Shown: positions 19,245 through 29,443, numbered from the stretch's first letter. The stretch: DNA of 64,000 nucleotides from Lachnospiraceae bacterium GAM79 (GCA_003584705.1 AP018536.1:806001-870000), one strand, 5' to 3'. Notes: generated by a model not told the origin, from the sequence alone. Made by a program: numbers and translations.

Positions 19245-19401
19245 CTATCCCGGACCCATTTGCTTTATAGATATTATCAAATGCCAGGCATTCGATGCGC
19301 AGCCGATAATATTTACATGGCTCTGAATAATTATGATGTCGGGGTCAAAAGCCCACGACACAATAATAATAGAAGAAAGACAGAACAGGAGGAAAGATAT
19401 C

Positions 19402-20199
19402 ATGAAGATCGGATTTATCGGACTGGGAAATATGGCCACTGCCATGATCGGAGGAATGTTGCAAAAAGGAATTGCAGCTCCGGAGGACATCATTGGTTCA
19501 GCCAGAACAGAAACAACAGTAGAAAAAGTTAAAACAAAATTTAATATTAACACAACAACGGATAACAAAATCGTAGCGGCACAGGCAGACATTCTGTTCC
19601 TGGCAGTGAAACCCATCTTTTTCCCGGAGGTGATCGACCAGATCAAAGATGTCGTGGCAGAGGATACCCTGATCGTCAGCATTGCGGCAGGAAGAACTCT
19701 GGACTATCTGAAAGAGGCTTTCGGCAGACCGGAATTGAAGCTGATCCGCTGCATGCCCAATACTCCGGCACTGGTACTGGAAGGCTGCACCGGCGTCTGT
19801 GCGGAAGAAAACGTCACGGAGGAAGACATGGAGCAGGTACTGGCACTGTTACGTTCCTTCGGCATTGCCAGTGTGGTACCGGAACGGCTGATGGATGTAG
19901 TCGTAGGTGTCAGCGGTAGCTCCCCGGCCTATGTGTTCATGTTCATTGAAGCCATGGCAGACGAGGCAGTAGCCGCCGGAATGCCCAGAAAACAGGCTTA
20001 TGAATTCGCGGCACAATCCGTCCTTGGCAGTGCCAGGATGGTGCTGGAGACCGGCAGACATCCCGGAGAACTGAAGGACATGGTGTGCTCCCCCGGTGGA
20101 ACCACGATCCAGGCAGTCAAGGTACTGGAGGAAAAAGGCATGCGCGCCGCTGTCATGGATGCCATGGATGCCTGCATTGAGAAGTCCAAAAGCATGTAG
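19402..20199 (+). CDS. proC: Pyrroline-5-carboxylate reductase
   Basis: This 265-residue enzyme reduces pyrroline-5-carboxylate to proline, the last step of proline synthesis. The N-terminal G-F-I-G-L-G-N-M-A dinucleotide fold and the C-terminal dimer helix with S-P-G-G-T-T-I-Q-A-V are clear. The ATG at 19402 is preferred to an in-frame one at 19333 because GGAGGAAAG lies just before it and the Rossmann fold begins there. A hairpin follows the stop codon immediately. Confidence 0.95.
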   Translation: MKIGFIGLGNMATAMIGGMLQKGIAAPEDIIGSARTETTVEKVKTKFNINTTTDNKIVAAQADILFLAVKPIFFPEVIDQIKDVVAEDTLIVSIAAGRTLDYLKEAFGRPELKLIRCMPNTPALVLEGCTGVCAEENVTEEDMEQVLALLRSFGIASVVPERLMDVVVGVSGSSPAYVFMFIEAMADEAVAAGMPRKQAYEFAAQSVLGSARMVLETGRHPGELKDMVCSPGGTTIQAVKVLEEKGMRAAVMDAMDACIEKSKSM

Positions 20200-20234
20200 T
20201 GACAGCTCGACTCTGTTCATGAGTTGAGCTGTCA
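20200..20234 (+). terminator. Hairpin at the proC stop codon
   Basis: TGACAGCTCGACTC (20200-20213) pairs almost perfectly with GAGTTGAGCTGTCA (20221-20234). No T run follows, so it may stabilise the transcript end rather than terminate alone. Confidence 0.5.
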
Positions 20235-20263
20235 TGGCTAAATAGCGCCCAAAGTCCCAAAAC

Positions 20264-20292
20264 TTGACAAAAATTTTGTCATCTGTTATGAT
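20264..20292 (+). promoter_or_regulatory. Promoter for the SleB-like hydrolase gene
   Basis: TTGACA (20264-20269) and TATGAT (20287-20292) are spaced 17 bases apart. Confidence 0.65.
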
Positions 20293-20327
20293 ATCTCGCG
20301 TAACAAATTTAATATTTTTGTAACAAA

Positions 20328-20412
20328 CCAGTGAAAATCTTAATAATTTCAGCATATACTATTCACTGGTGAGATCCACAGGTATCACACCCATCGGGGA
20401 ATCTTCCTGTGG
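20328..20412 (+). other. Two-hairpin leader of the SleB-like gene
   Basis: CCAGTGAA (20328-20335) pairs with TTCACTGG (20362-20369), and CCACAGG (20376-20382) pairs with CCTGTGG (20406-20412). The second hairpin ends 17 bases before the start codon and could influence translation. It does not match the c-di-AMP riboswitch consensus that often precedes such genes. Confidence 0.4.
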
Positions 20413-20429
20413 GAAAGGCGTGTATCAAG

Positions 20430-21509
20430 ATGACAAAAAGCAGAAGAATGCTGGTTGTATGCGTAGGACTGCTCTGTTCTCTCTTCCTGAGCATGCAGAT
20501 GAGCATGACCGCACAGGCGGGCAATACAAAAAATTATGTAAATGATCTGAACGGTGGTATCGCATCCATCCTGGATCCCGGTTCCAGGAACAGCACTGAG
20601 GTGATCAACGCTACAGTGAAGGAACTGAACCTGGCCTTCCCGGCAGAGGAAGAGATCAGTTCCGGTCTGGTCATGGCGAACGTAAGGGATGCCGTGAATG
20701 TAAGAAGCGATGCCAGCGAGGAAGCATCCAAGGTCGGTAAACTCTACAAGGACTGTGGAGGTACCATCCTGGAGCGTAAGGACGGTTGGACCAAGATCCA
20801 GTCAGGCACTCTGATCGGCTGGGCAAAGGACGAATATCTCCTGTTCGGAGATGACGCCAGAGCACTGGCCAACGATGTAGGCAGGATGATCGCACAGATC
20901 AATACGGAGACCCTCCGTGTGAGAACGGAAGCGGATCAGGAAGCCGGTGTCCTGGGACTTCTTCCCAAGGGAGACATCGCAGATGTAGTAGACAACAGCA
21001 ACCCGGAATGGGTCTGTATTGACTACGAAGGCGCAGACGGTTATGTGGCTGCGGAATATGTAACTGTAGATTTCCAGATCGACTCCGGTGAGACACTGGA
21101 GGAGATCAAGGCAAGAGAAGCCGCAGAGCGTGAAGCAAAGCGTCACGTCAACTACGGCGAATATACCACCGATGCGGATACCACGCAGCTGCTGGCCGCA
21201 CTGGTACAGTGTGAAGCAGGCTGTGAAAGCTACGAAGGCCAGCTGGCGGTAGCGTCCGTAGTTATGAACCGTGTAAGAAGCGGAGCATATCCCAATAGTA
21301 TTCACGGTGTTATCTATGCCTCCGGACAGTTTACTCCAGCACTGAACGGTAAGGTAAATACCGTATACGAATCCGGCAGGATCTCCGCAAGCTGTGTTCA
21401 GGCAGCCCAGGAAGCCATCTCCGGTGTCTCCAATGTAGGAGACATGACCCACTTCAGACGTAACAATGGCCGTGACGGACTGGTCATCGGTAACCACGTC
21501 TTCTACTAA
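20430..21509 (+). CDS. Secreted SH3-domain cell wall hydrolase (SleB-like)
   Basis: This 359-residue protein begins with a signal peptide (positive N terminus, hydrophobic core, cut near A-Q-A-G at about residue 31). Two bacterial SH3 domains (about 78-138 and 153-215) and a C-terminal hydrolase_2 domain (about 245-358) follow. The catalytic Glu should be the one in L-V-Q-C-E-A-G-C-E-S-Y-E-G-Q. The family cuts peptidoglycan glycan strands, as in spore germination (SleB). The ATG at 20430 is preferred because it gives a normal signal peptide. A terminator follows. Confidence 0.9.
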   Translation: MTKSRRMLVVCVGLLCSLFLSMQMSMTAQAGNTKNYVNDLNGGIASILDPGSRNSTEVINATVKELNLAFPAEEEISSGLVMANVRDAVNVRSDASEEASKVGKLYKDCGGTILERKDGWTKIQSGTLIGWAKDEYLLFGDDARALANDVGRMIAQINTETLRVRTEADQEAGVLGLLPKGDIADVVDNSNPEWVCIDYEGADGYVAAEYVTVDFQIDSGETLEEIKAREAAEREAKRHVNYGEYTTDADTTQLLAALVQCEAGCESYEGQLAVASVVMNRVRSGAYPNSIHGVIYASGQFTPALNGKVNTVYESGRISASCVQAAQEAISGVSNVGDMTHFRRNNGRDGLVIGNHVFY

Positions 21510-21540
21510 GTGGCACACAAAAGAACAGCGCATACAACAG

Positions 21541-21573
21541 AGACGGTATCCCGGAACAGGGGTACCGTCTTTT
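21541..21573 (+). terminator. Rho-independent terminator after the SleB-like gene
   Basis: AGACGGTATCCC (21541-21552) pairs with GGGGTACCGTCT (21559-21570), followed by T. Confidence 0.85.
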
Positions 21574-21657
21574 AACGTACAGGCAGGAGCCGATCCGCCG
21601 GATGGAATGAGGAATGAGAAGAGCACAATAGAATCCTGTATCGTGCACCAATAGAGG

Positions 21658-21686
21658 TTGTCACAGAAGACTATTTGTAGTACACT
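21658..21686 (+). promoter_or_regulatory. Promoter for the nfeD-SPFH pair
   Basis: TTGTCA (21658-21663) and TACACT (21681-21686) are spaced 17 bases apart, 32 bases before the start codon. Confidence 0.5.
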
Positions 21687-21718
21687 GGATACAACTACAA
21701 AACCAAAGGAGTGATCAC

Positions 21719-22198
21719 ATGAGTGAAATGGTAACCTTGTGGCTTGTGGTATTGATCGTATCGATCGGTGTGGAGGTCGCCACTCTGGGACTGACGAGCA
21801 TCTGGTTCGCCGGAGGCGCCGTTGTGGCAGTGATTGCCGCCGCATTGCAGGCACCGATCTGGTTGCAGATCCTGCTATTTTTTGCAGTGTCTCTGCTGCT
21901 GTTATTTTTCACCAGACCTGTCGCAGTCAGATATTTCAACAAAGACCGCGTAAGGACGAATGTGGAAAGTATGATCGGCAGACAGGCGATCGTGACCAGT
22001 GAGATCGACAATCTGCAGGGCATCGGACAGGTAACGGTGGGCGGCCAGGAGTGGAGCGCCAGAACCGAAAAAGACGGACTGAATCTACAGCCCGGAACGG
22101 TGGTAGACATCGTGGCAGTCAGTGGTGTCAAGCTGATCGTCAAGGTGGATCCGCAGATGACGAAGGTCATCGGGGAAGTACCGCAGTCACAGAATTAA
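21719..22198 (+). CDS. NfeD-like membrane protein
   Basis: This 159-residue protein has two or three membrane helices (residues about 5-27, 29-45 and 48-66) and a C-terminal OB-fold domain (about 82-148), the short NfeD layout. Such proteins work beside SPFH/stomatin proteins in membrane microdomains. The SPFH gene follows 81 bases downstream, which supports the call. Confidence 0.88.
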   Translation: MSEMVTLWLVVLIVSIGVEVATLGLTSIWFAGGAVVAVIAAALQAPIWLQILLFFAVSLLLLFFTRPVAVRYFNKDRVRTNVESMIGRQAIVTSEIDNLQGIGQVTVGGQEWSARTEKDGLNLQPGTVVDIVAVSGVKLIVKVDPQMTKVIGEVPQSQN

Positions 22199-22279
22199 GA
22201 ATCGTGTAACACGGATACATGAGGGAAAAGCGCGTACAGAGGTACGCAGCGTACACGAATGTACGCAGAAGGAGGAAAA

Positions 22280-23203
22280 ATGGTAGCATTAATCATTATT
22301 GTCGTTTTAGTATTATGGATCTGTGTATCCTGTATCAAGATCGTGCCTCAGGCACAGGCCTACGTGATCGAACGTCTGGGTGCTTATCAGTCCACCTGGA
22401 ATGTAGGATTCAATCTGAAGATCCCGTTCATCGATAAGGTAGCCAGAAAAGTCAATTTAAAAGAGCAGGTAGCGGATTTCCCACCCCAGCCCGTAATCAC
22501 CAAGGATAACGTAACCATGCGGATCGATACCGTAGTCTTTTACCAGATCACAGATCCCAAGCTGTTCACCTACGGTGTAGAGAATCCCATGATGGCTATT
22601 GAGAATCTGACCGCCACCACCCTGCGTAATATCATCGGTGACCTGGAACTGGACCAGACCCTGACTTCCCGTGAGACCATCAACACCAAGATGCGTGCGG
22701 CACTGGATATCGCCACCGATCCTTGGGGTATCAAGGTCAACCGTGTGGAGCTGAAGAACATCATCCCTCCCGCAGAGATCCAGAATGCCATGGAGAAGCA
22801 GATGAAGGCAGAGCGCGAGAGACGTGAAGCCGTTACCCGTGCAGAAGGTGAGAAGAAGGCTAAGATCCTGGAGGCAGAAGGTGCCAAGGAGTCCGCAATT
22901 CTTCGTGCAGAAGCAGATAAGCAGGCAGCCATCCTTCGTGCGGAAGCTGAGAAGGAGAAGATGATCCGCGAGGCAGAAGGTGAAGCCGAAGCCATCCTCA
23001 AGGTACAGCAGGCAAATGCCGACGGTATCAAGATGCTGAAGGAAGCAGGCGCAGATGCAGCAGTCCTGAAGTTAAAGAGCCTGGAAGCTTTCGAAAAGGT
23101 AGCTGACGGCCAGGCCACCACCATCCTGCTGCCCGCAGAGCTGCAGGGCATTGCCAGCGTGGCAGAGACCTTCAAGGCAGCCGCAGGCAAAAAGGCAGAA
23201 TAA
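22280..23203 (+). CDS. SPFH/Band 7 (stomatin-like) membrane protein
   Basis: This 307-residue protein has an N-terminal membrane helix (residues about 2-21), the SPFH domain (about 25-185, with Q-A-Y-V-I-E-R-L-G-A-Y and P-P-Q-P-V-I-T-K-D-N-V) and a long Ala/Glu-rich coiled coil (about 175-265). Stomatin-like proteins form oligomers that organise membrane proteins. The ATG at 22280 is preferred because GGAGG lies 5 bases upstream; an earlier in-frame start would read through that site. It pairs with the nfeD-like gene. Confidence 0.93.
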   Translation: MVALIIIVVLVLWICVSCIKIVPQAQAYVIERLGAYQSTWNVGFNLKIPFIDKVARKVNLKEQVADFPPQPVITKDNVTMRIDTVVFYQITDPKLFTYGVENPMMAIENLTATTLRNIIGDLELDQTLTSRETINTKMRAALDIATDPWGIKVNRVELKNIIPPAEIQNAMEKQMKAERERREAVTRAEGEKKAKILEAEGAKESAILRAEADKQAAILRAEAEKEKMIREAEGEAEAILKVQQANADGIKMLKEAGADAAVLKLKSLEAFEKVADGQATTILLPAELQGIASVAETFKAAAGKKAE

Positions 23204-23225
23204 GTAAACTAAAAAACGATAAACC

Positions 23226-23263
23226 AAAGCCACTTTCCGGGAAATAAGGAGGGTGGCTTTTTT
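23226..23263 (+). terminator. Rho-independent terminator after the SPFH gene
   Basis: AAAGCCACTTTCC (23226-23238) pairs with GGAGGGTGGCTTT (23248-23260) using two wobble pairs, followed by T. Confidence 0.8.
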
Positions 23264-23449
23264 ATGTCGGATTCACAAAAAACAATGACGGGGGATAAAC
23301 GCGAGGGGTTGAAAAACACAGAATAATGAAGTATATTGATTACATATAGCTTGTTACAGGCAACGTTTGTAACAGGGATATCAATGGACAAAATCAGAAA
23401 ACAGAGGCTGCGGGCGCAAGGCCGGAAAGCTTCGGAAAAGAGGAGTATT

Positions 23450-24433
23450 ATGGATTTAAAGGGACGCGATTTTTTGAAATTACTGGACTTTACACCGGAA
23501 GAGATCGAATATCTGCTGGATCTGGCGGCAGACCTGAAGGATAAGAAGAAAAAAGGAATCCCCGTAGATACTCTCCGAGGCAAGAATGTAGCGCTGGTCT
23601 TTGAGAAGACCAGTACCCGTACCAGATGTGCTTTTGAAGTGGCAGCCCATGATCTGGGAATGGGAACGACTTATCTGGATCCCACCGGATCCCAGATCGG
23701 CAAAAAGGAAAGCATTGCCGATACTGCCAGAGTACTGGCAGGCATGTTCGAGGGTATCGAATATCGTGGCTTCGGACAGGATATTGTGGAGGAACTGGCA
23801 AAATATTCCAAGGTGCCCGTATGGAACGGCCTGACCAACGAATTCCATCCCACCCAGATGCTGGCAGACCTTCTGACCATCCGTGAACATTTCGGACATC
23901 TGAAGGGAATCCGCATGACCTACATGGGAGACGCCCGTTACAACATGGGTAACTCTCTGATGGTAGCCTGCGCGAAGATGGGCATGCACTTTACCGCATG
24001 TACCACCGCAAAATATTTCCCGGCGAAGGAGCTGGTAGCGGAGTGTGAGGCCATTGCGGCACAGACCGGCGGCAGTATTACCCTGACCGAGGATGTGAAG
24101 GCGGGCACGAAGGATGTGGACGTGATCTACACTGACGTGTGGGTATCCATGGGCGAGCCCGACGAAGTATGGACCGAGCGTATTAAGGAGCTGTCTCCTT
24201 ATCAGGTGAATAAAGCAGTCATGGACAATGCCGGCGAGCAGGCCATTTTCATGCACTGTCTTCCTGCATTCCATGATCTGAAGACCAAGATCGGTGCCCA
24301 GATGGGTGAGCGTTTCGGCATCACCGAGATGGAAGTGACCGATGAAGTATTTGAATCCGGCCAGTCGCTGGTGTTTGAAGAGGCTGAGAACCGTATGCAT
24401 ACGATTAAGGCAGTGATGGCGGCGACTTTATGA
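23450..24433 (+). CDS. argF: Ornithine carbamoyltransferase
   Basis: This 327-residue enzyme makes citrulline from ornithine and carbamoyl phosphate. The S-T-R-T-R carbamoyl phosphate loop, the H-P-T-Q motif, D-V-W-V-S-M-G-E and the ornithine-site M-H-C-L-P-A-F-H are present. The ATG at 23450 is chosen because AGAGGAG precedes it and family proteins start here; longer in-frame extensions are basic and unlike the family. Whether it acts in synthesis or breakdown (arcB) cannot be decided. birA overlaps it by 4 bases. Confidence 0.95.
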   Translation: MDLKGRDFLKLLDFTPEEIEYLLDLAADLKDKKKKGIPVDTLRGKNVALVFEKTSTRTRCAFEVAAHDLGMGTTYLDPTGSQIGKKESIADTARVLAGMFEGIEYRGFGQDIVEELAKYSKVPVWNGLTNEFHPTQMLADLLTIREHFGHLKGIRMTYMGDARYNMGNSLMVACAKMGMHFTACTTAKYFPAKELVAECEAIAAQTGGSITLTEDVKAGTKDVDVIYTDVWVSMGEPDEVWTERIKELSPYQVNKAVMDNAGEQAIFMHCLPAFHDLKTKIGAQMGERFGITEMEVTDEVFESGQSLVFEEAENRMHTIKAVMAATL

Positions 24434-25473
24434 GTATGAAAGCAAAGATTTTAGAGCTTCTTCGGGAAAAGAAGGATCGGGTGGCAGCAGGAGCACCGGA
24501 AAGCGAGGCCTATGTCTCCGGGCAGGAGCTCTGCGAGCAGTTCGGTGTATCGAGAACTGCGGTATGGAAAGCCATCGGACAACTGAAAAAAGAAGGCTAT
24601 GTCATTGAAGCGGTACAGAACCGCGGCTACCGTCTGCTGGATCAGACGGAGGAAGTCTACAACCAGGCGGATATCCAGAGCAGATTAAAGACGAAATGGG
24701 TGGCACATCCTTTACAGTTTTTTGACAGTATCGATTCCACCAATATCCGTGCCAAACTGGAAGCGGAACAGGGCGCGGAGAGCGGCCTGTTGGTGGTGTC
24801 GGATATGCAGAGCGCCGGACGCGGCAGAAGAGGCCGGGGCTGGGAGAGCCCCGCAGGGATAAATATTTATTACACCCTGATGTTAAAACCGGATTTTTCA
24901 TCGGACTGTGCACCGATGCTGACGTTAGTCATGGCACTGGCGGTGGCGAAGGGCATCCGGCAGACACTGCGCCGCGACAGCGAAGAGGCAGCAGCCAAGG
25001 TCGGCATCAAGTGGCCCAACGATATTGTAGTGGACGGTAAAAAGGTCTGCGGCATTCTCACGGAGATGAGTATGGAGCAGGGGTACATCCAGCACATCGT
25101 CATCGGTGTGGGCATCAATGTGCGTAAGCAGGAATTTCCCGAGGAGATCCGGGACCGGGCAGCAGCCATTGATGAACAATGCGGCTTCCGCATTTCCCGC
25201 AGTCAGCTGATTGCGGATATTATGGAAGCCTTCGAGGAAGATTATGAGATCTTTTTACAGACCCATGACCTGAAAGGTCTGCGGGCCTCCTATGCGGAAC
25301 TTCTGGTAAATCAGGACAGGGAAGTCTGCGTGCTGGATCCCAAGGGCGAATACCGTGGCATTGCCAGAGGCATCAACGACCAGGGAGAGCTTCTGGTGGA
25401 GAGACCGGACGGCACCGTGGAGAAAGTCTATGCCGGAGAGGTATCGGTCCGCGGAATCTATGGGTATGTGTAG
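24430..25473 (+). CDS. birA: Biotin--protein ligase with repressor domain
   Basis: This 347-residue bifunctional BirA has an N-terminal winged helix (about 1-75, [10 protein letters not shown]). A biotin ligase core (about 85-280) carries the G-R-G-R-R-G-R-G-W biotinyl-AMP loop and [12 protein letters not shown], and a C-terminal SH3-like domain ends the protein. It attaches biotin to carboxylases and can repress biotin genes. It overlaps argF by 4 bases (ATGA), showing translational coupling. Confidence 0.95.
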   Translation: MSMKAKILELLREKKDRVAAGAPESEAYVSGQELCEQFGVSRTAVWKAIGQLKKEGYVIEAVQNRGYRLLDQTEEVYNQADIQSRLKTKWVAHPLQFFDSIDSTNIRAKLEAEQGAESGLLVVSDMQSAGRGRRGRGWESPAGINIYYTLMLKPDFSSDCAPMLTLVMALAVAKGIRQTLRRDSEEAAAKVGIKWPNDIVVDGKKVCGILTEMSMEQGYIQHIVIGVGINVRKQEFPEEIRDRAAAIDEQCGFRISRSQLIADIMEAFEEDYEIFLQTHDLKGLRASYAELLVNQDREVCVLDPKGEYRGIARGINDQGELLVERPDGTVEKVYAGEVSVRGIYGYV

Positions 25474-25528
25474 GCAGGTACAGCATTTTCCGGGATGGCA
25501 GAAGGCAGGGCGGACAGCCGGATGGAAA

Positions 25529-25578
25529 GACCGGAATAAAAAGACCGGAATAAAAAGACCGGAATAAAAAGACCGGAA
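25529..25578 (+). repeat. 14-bp tandem repeat, about 3.6 copies
   Basis: The unit GACCGGAATAAAAA starts at 25529, 25543 and 25557, with a partial copy at 25571. It sits in the short gap between birA and the next gene. Copies are identical, suggesting recent slippage, so copy number may vary between strains. Confidence 0.85.
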
Positions 25579-25622
25579 CAGATAGTCCGTGACAGAATTG
25601 AGACAGAACAGGATATAGAACT

Positions 25623-25985
25623 ATGGACGAGAACAAGATCGTACTCTGCGGCGCCAACGCCTATGAGAAGAAATATTATTTTAACGAAGAACAATTTAAG
25701 ATGATTCCGGATTCCATCAAGCAGGAGCTGCATGTGATCTGCGTGCTCTTCACCGAGGAAGTGGGCGGTGTCTTTACCATTGCCTTTGAGGAGGATGGAA
25801 ATGTGGTCATGGAGACCAATGCGGATGATGATGACATCTATTATGATGAGATATCTTCCGGACTGTTGATCTCTGAGATCCGTAGGAACAGACAGGAGCT
25901 TTTCGAGTCCCTGAGTCTGTATTACCGTGTGTTTATCAAAAAAGAAGATGTATCCGCATTGCTGGATGAGGAGGACGATGAATGA
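25623..25985 (+). CDS. Conserved acidic hypothetical protein upstream of coaX
   Basis: This 120-residue protein is acidic, especially at the C terminus (D-E-E-D-D-E), with no membrane segment or known motif. It overlaps coaX by 4 bases (ATGA), so the two are translationally coupled. The function is unknown. Confidence 0.75.
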   Translation: MDENKIVLCGANAYEKKYYFNEEQFKMIPDSIKQELHVICVLFTEEVGGVFTIAFEEDGNVVMETNADDDDIYYDEISSGLLISEIRRNRQELFESLSLYYRVFIKKEDVSALLDEEDDE

Positions 25986-26752
25986 TTTTTGTCATTGATG
26001 TAGGCAACACGAATATGACCATGGGTGTCTTTCAGGGGAAAAAGCTGGAAGCCACCTTCCGGATCATGACGAAGACCCCCAGAACCTCAGATGAATACGG
26101 GATCATGATCACCCAGCTGCTAAAAAATAACGGTATCGAAGTGACGGACATTGAGGGAGTCATCATTGCCAGCGTAGTGCCGGATGTGATGCATTCCCTG
26201 ACCAGTTCCATCATCCGTTATCTCAAGACAAAACCACTGATCGTGGGCCCCGGTGTGAAGAGCGGCATCAAGGTCGCTACCGAGGATCCCCGGGCCATCG
26301 GTGCGGACCGTATCGTGGATGCGGTGGCAGCTTATGTGAAATACGGCGGACCGGTGCTGGTACTGGATTTCGGTACGGCGACCACCTATGATCTGATCAC
26401 GGAGGACGGACGTTTTACTGCAGGAATCACTGCTCCCGGTATCCGGATCAGTTCGGAGGCTCTGTGGAAAGAGACGGCGAAGCTGCCGAATATTGAGATC
26501 CGTAAGCCGAAGACCATCCTGGCACAGGAGACCATTACCAGTATGCAGGCAGGACTCATGTACGGTCAGATCGGCCAGACGGAATACATTATCCGCAAGG
26601 TAAAGGAAGAGAGCGGGCTTGCGGAGCTGAAGGTCGTGGCCACCGGAGGCTTAGGCCGTGCCATTGCGGACGAGACCGACAGCATTGATATCTATGACAG
26701 TTCTCTGACACTGGATGGACTGCGGATCATCTACGATAAGAATAGACGTTGA
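25982..26752 (+). CDS. coaX: Type III pantothenate kinase
   Basis: This 256-residue enzyme carries out the first step of coenzyme A synthesis. It has the ASKHA-fold phosphate loops D-V-G-N-T-N (residues 5-10) and D-F-G-T-A-T-T-Y, and a G-I-T-A-P-G substrate loop. Type III enzymes need a monovalent cation and are not feedback inhibited by CoA. It is coupled to the acidic protein upstream and followed closely by a membrane protein gene. Confidence 0.95.
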   Translation: MIFVIDVGNTNMTMGVFQGKKLEATFRIMTKTPRTSDEYGIMITQLLKNNGIEVTDIEGVIIASVVPDVMHSLTSSIIRYLKTKPLIVGPGVKSGIKVATEDPRAIGADRIVDAVAAYVKYGGPVLVLDFGTATTYDLITEDGRFTAGITAPGIRISSEALWKETAKLPNIEIRKPKTILAQETITSMQAGLMYGQIGQTEYIIRKVKEESGLAELKVVATGGLGRAIADETDSIDIYDSSLTLDGLRIIYDKNRR

Positions 26753-26764
26753 TAGGGGAATGAC

Positions 26765-28369
26765 ATGATAAAGCTGGAAAAAGCAGCAACAAAGATTATG
26801 GCAGCCATCGGAACAGCAGTAATGCTGTTCCTGCTGTTTTATTCCTGGAAATATACGAAGAGGCTGGTGGAACCGGAATATTATCTGGATGAAAAAGACA
26901 GTATCCTCTGGAATGCTCTTGTCGGCATAGTGCTGGTGGCGGTATGCGGGGCTCTGTCCGGAGTGATGAAAAAGATCCCGGCGTGGGCACTGCATCTGCT
27001 GGCAGTTCTGGGAGCTGTGACAGCAGTGATTCTGGGGATAAGGCTTGCGAGGGCCGCCGGAGCGGAGAGCATTGCGGACCAGTATTATGTGCAAAGAGCA
27101 GCTATGGCACTGGCGGACGGTGATGCGGAATGGGTGCTGGCACAGGATTACTATGGTATCTATCCGTTCCAGCTGGGACTGGCGGAGATCTTCGCCTTAA
27201 TCTTCCGTGTGGCAGGCTCAACGGAACGGCTCGTGATCCAACAGGTACAGGCGGTCTGCGGAGGCATCACGCTGTATGTGGGATTTAGGATCGTGCGGGA
27301 ACTGTCGGGAAGCCGGGCAGCGGAACTGCTGTATCTTGTGGCGGAGCTTTTGTTCCTGCCGGTGTATTGCTATGCTTTGTTTATCTATGGTGAGAGTATC
27401 GGAACCTGCAGCGTCCTGTGTGCCATCTGGTGTTACCTGATGGCCAACCGGCCGGAGGGAAAGGTGTGGCAGAAGGGACTGCTGTGGCAGAAGGGACTGC
27501 TGTGGAGTGCCGTCGCGTTATTCATGGGACTGGCGTATGCGACCAGAAATGTATTGCTGGTGGTATGGATCGCCATGGTCATCATGCAGATCCTGGTGCT
27601 GCTTCGCAGTAAAAAATGGCAGGGACTGCCGGCGCTCTGCGTGGTGCTGGCAGTCATGCTGCTGGGGAAAACGACTCTCTGTCACATGGCGGAAGGACAG
27701 CTTGACCGGGAATATGGTTCCGGTGCTCCGTATGTGCTGTGGGTTGCCATGGGAATGCAGGAGAATCCCGACGCCCTGAAGGGGCCGGGAACCTACAATG
27801 ACTATAATCTGGACACTTATCTGCAGGCCGGGTATGACAGCATAGAGGCAGCAGAAGTGGCCAAAGGAGATATCAGGCAGTGTCTGGCAAAATGGCAGGA
27901 GGATCCCGTGGCAGCCGTTACGTTTCTCAAGGAGAAACTGCTGATCCAGTGGATCGAGCCTACTTATTGCAGCTTTAACCAGACCAGATACCAGTACCGG
28001 CCGCAAGGCTGGGTGGAAGACCTCTATACCGGACAGGCCAATGAAAGAGCACTGGCATTCCTGAACCGTTTTCAGGGAATGGTATATCTGGCGGTTTTCG
28101 GATATTATTTGAGGATCCTGCTGGGAAAACTGAAAGGTGTACAGGTACTTCCGGGGATTATTTTTCTGGGCGGCTTTTTCATTACGATCCTCTGGGAGGC
28201 CAAGAGCCGTTATGTGTATCCCTATATCGTCATGATCCTTCCCAGCGCGGCATGCAGTATGGAGTATTACGGCCGTCTGCTGGCGGGTGGCATCGGGAGG
28301 ATCGCAGGCGGTATTGTGAGTAGTAGGGAAAGGAAACAGAAACAAAAAGAAATAGGAAGGACAGCATGA
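26765..28369 (+). CDS. Multi-pass membrane protein, glycosyltransferase-39-like
   Basis: This 534-residue protein has about ten to twelve predicted membrane helices. The loop after the third helix contains Asp/Gln residues (A-D-Q-Y-Y-V-Q-R), and the region near 470-490 (W-E-A-K-S-R-Y-V-Y-P-Y) resembles the C-terminal part of bacterial GT39-type lipid-dependent glycosyltransferases. A substrate cannot be given. An in-frame 18-bp tandem duplication (27467-27502) repeats W-Q-K-G-L-L. It overlaps the dihydrouridine synthase gene by 4 bases. Confidence 0.65.
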   Translation: MIKLEKAATKIMAAIGTAVMLFLLFYSWKYTKRLVEPEYYLDEKDSILWNALVGIVLVAVCGALSGVMKKIPAWALHLLAVLGAVTAVILGIRLARAAGAESIADQYYVQRAAMALADGDAEWVLAQDYYGIYPFQLGLAEIFALIFRVAGSTERLVIQQVQAVCGGITLYVGFRIVRELSGSRAAELLYLVAELLFLPVYCYALFIYGESIGTCSVLCAIWCYLMANRPEGKVWQKGLLWQKGLLWSAVALFMGLAYATRNVLLVVWIAMVIMQILVLLRSKKWQGLPALCVVLAVMLLGKTTLCHMAEGQLDREYGSGAPYVLWVAMGMQENPDALKGPGTYNDYNLDTYLQAGYDSIEAAEVAKGDIRQCLAKWQEDPVAAVTFLKEKLLIQWIEPTYCSFNQTRYQYRPQGWVEDLYTGQANERALAFLNRFQGMVYLAVFGYYLRILLGKLKGVQVLPGIIFLGGFFITILWEAKSRYVYPYIVMILPSAACSMEYYGRLLAGGIGRIAGGIVSSRERKQKQKEIGRTA

Positions 28370-29340
28370 AAAAATTACAGATTGGTAATGTGACCCTGGA
28401 CAACCCGGTGATCCTGGCACCCATGGCGGGAGTATCCGACCTGCCGTTCCGCCTGCTTTGCAGGGAGATGGGAGCGGCGCTGGTGTGCATGGAAATGGTC
28501 AGTGCCAAAGCCATATATTATAACAATAAAAATACGGACAGTCTCATGGAGATCCATCCCGAGGAAGTGCCGGCTTCCCTGCAGCTGTTCGGCTCAGATC
28601 CCCAGATCCTTGCGGAGATGGCAAAACGGATCGAGGAACGTCCTTTTTCCATACTGGATCTGAATATGGGCTGCCCGGTGCCGAAGGTCGTGAACAATGG
28701 GGAAGGTTCGGCACTGATGAAGGATCCGAAGCTGGTGGAGCAGATTCTGACGGCACTGGTAAAGGCCATCAACAAACCGGTGACGGTAAAGATCCGCAAG
28801 GGCTTTGATGATGACCATGTCAATGCCGTGGAGATCGCGAAGATCGCGGAAGCCTGCGGTGTGGCGGCAGTGGCGGTGCACGGACGGACTAGAGCCCAGT
28901 ACTACAGCGGACAGGCAGACTGGGATATTATCGCACAGGTGAAGGATGCAGTGAAGATTCCAGTGATCGGCAACGGGGATGTGGACAGTCCGGAAAAAGC
29001 AAAAGCCATTCTGGAACAGACCGGCTGCGATGGTGTCATGATCGGCCGGGCGGCAGAGGGCAATCCCTGGATTTTCCGGGAGGTAGTGTCGTATCTTGCG
29101 AACGGCACGATCCCGGCAAGACCCACGAACCGGGAGAAGCGGGAAATGATCCTGCGCCATGCGGCATTGCAGCTGGAATACAAGGGAGAATACACCGGTG
29201 TCCGGGAGATGCGCAAGCACCTGTCCTGGTATACGGTGGGAATGCCCCATTCCGCTCATTTCCGCCAGACCATCAATACCATGGAGAAAATGGACGAACT
29301 GATCCGGGGAGTGCAGGAAATCTTTCCGGACGAAGTGTAG
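28366..29340 (+). CDS. dus: tRNA-dihydrouridine synthase
   Basis: This 324-residue flavoenzyme reduces uridines in tRNA D loops. The N-terminal V-I-L-A-P-M-A-G-V-S-D-L-P-F-R FMN-site motif, L-N-M-G-C-P-V-P-K-V with the catalytic Cys, and V-H-G-R-T-R are present. It is closest in style to the DusB subgroup common in Firmicutes, where one enzyme modifies several positions. It begins inside the end of the membrane protein gene. Confidence 0.93.
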   Translation: MKKLQIGNVTLDNPVILAPMAGVSDLPFRLLCREMGAALVCMEMVSAKAIYYNNKNTDSLMEIHPEEVPASLQLFGSDPQILAEMAKRIEERPFSILDLNMGCPVPKVVNNGEGSALMKDPKLVEQILTALVKAINKPVTVKIRKGFDDDHVNAVEIAKIAEACGVAAVAVHGRTRAQYYSGQADWDIIAQVKDAVKIPVIGNGDVDSPEKAKAILEQTGCDGVMIGRAAEGNPWIFREVVSYLANGTIPARPTNREKREMILRHAALQLEYKGEYTGVREMRKHLSWYTVGMPHSAHFRQTINTMEKMDELIRGVQEIFPDEV

Positions 29341-29443
29341 TGCGGATTTTGGATACAGCAATGCATTATGAGGCAGACCTTGCATGATATGATGTTGTGC
29401 GCGGTGTGGTGCATATAATTGGGATGACTGCATACAATGAAGC

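Noticed and set aside
20293..20430. c-di-AMP (ydaO) riboswitch before the SleB-like gene
   Set aside because: Context fits, but the conserved core segments of that class were not found; only two simple hairpins are visible.
25529..25578. CRISPR-like array
   Set aside because: The 14-bp units are directly adjacent with no spacers, and there are no cas genes.
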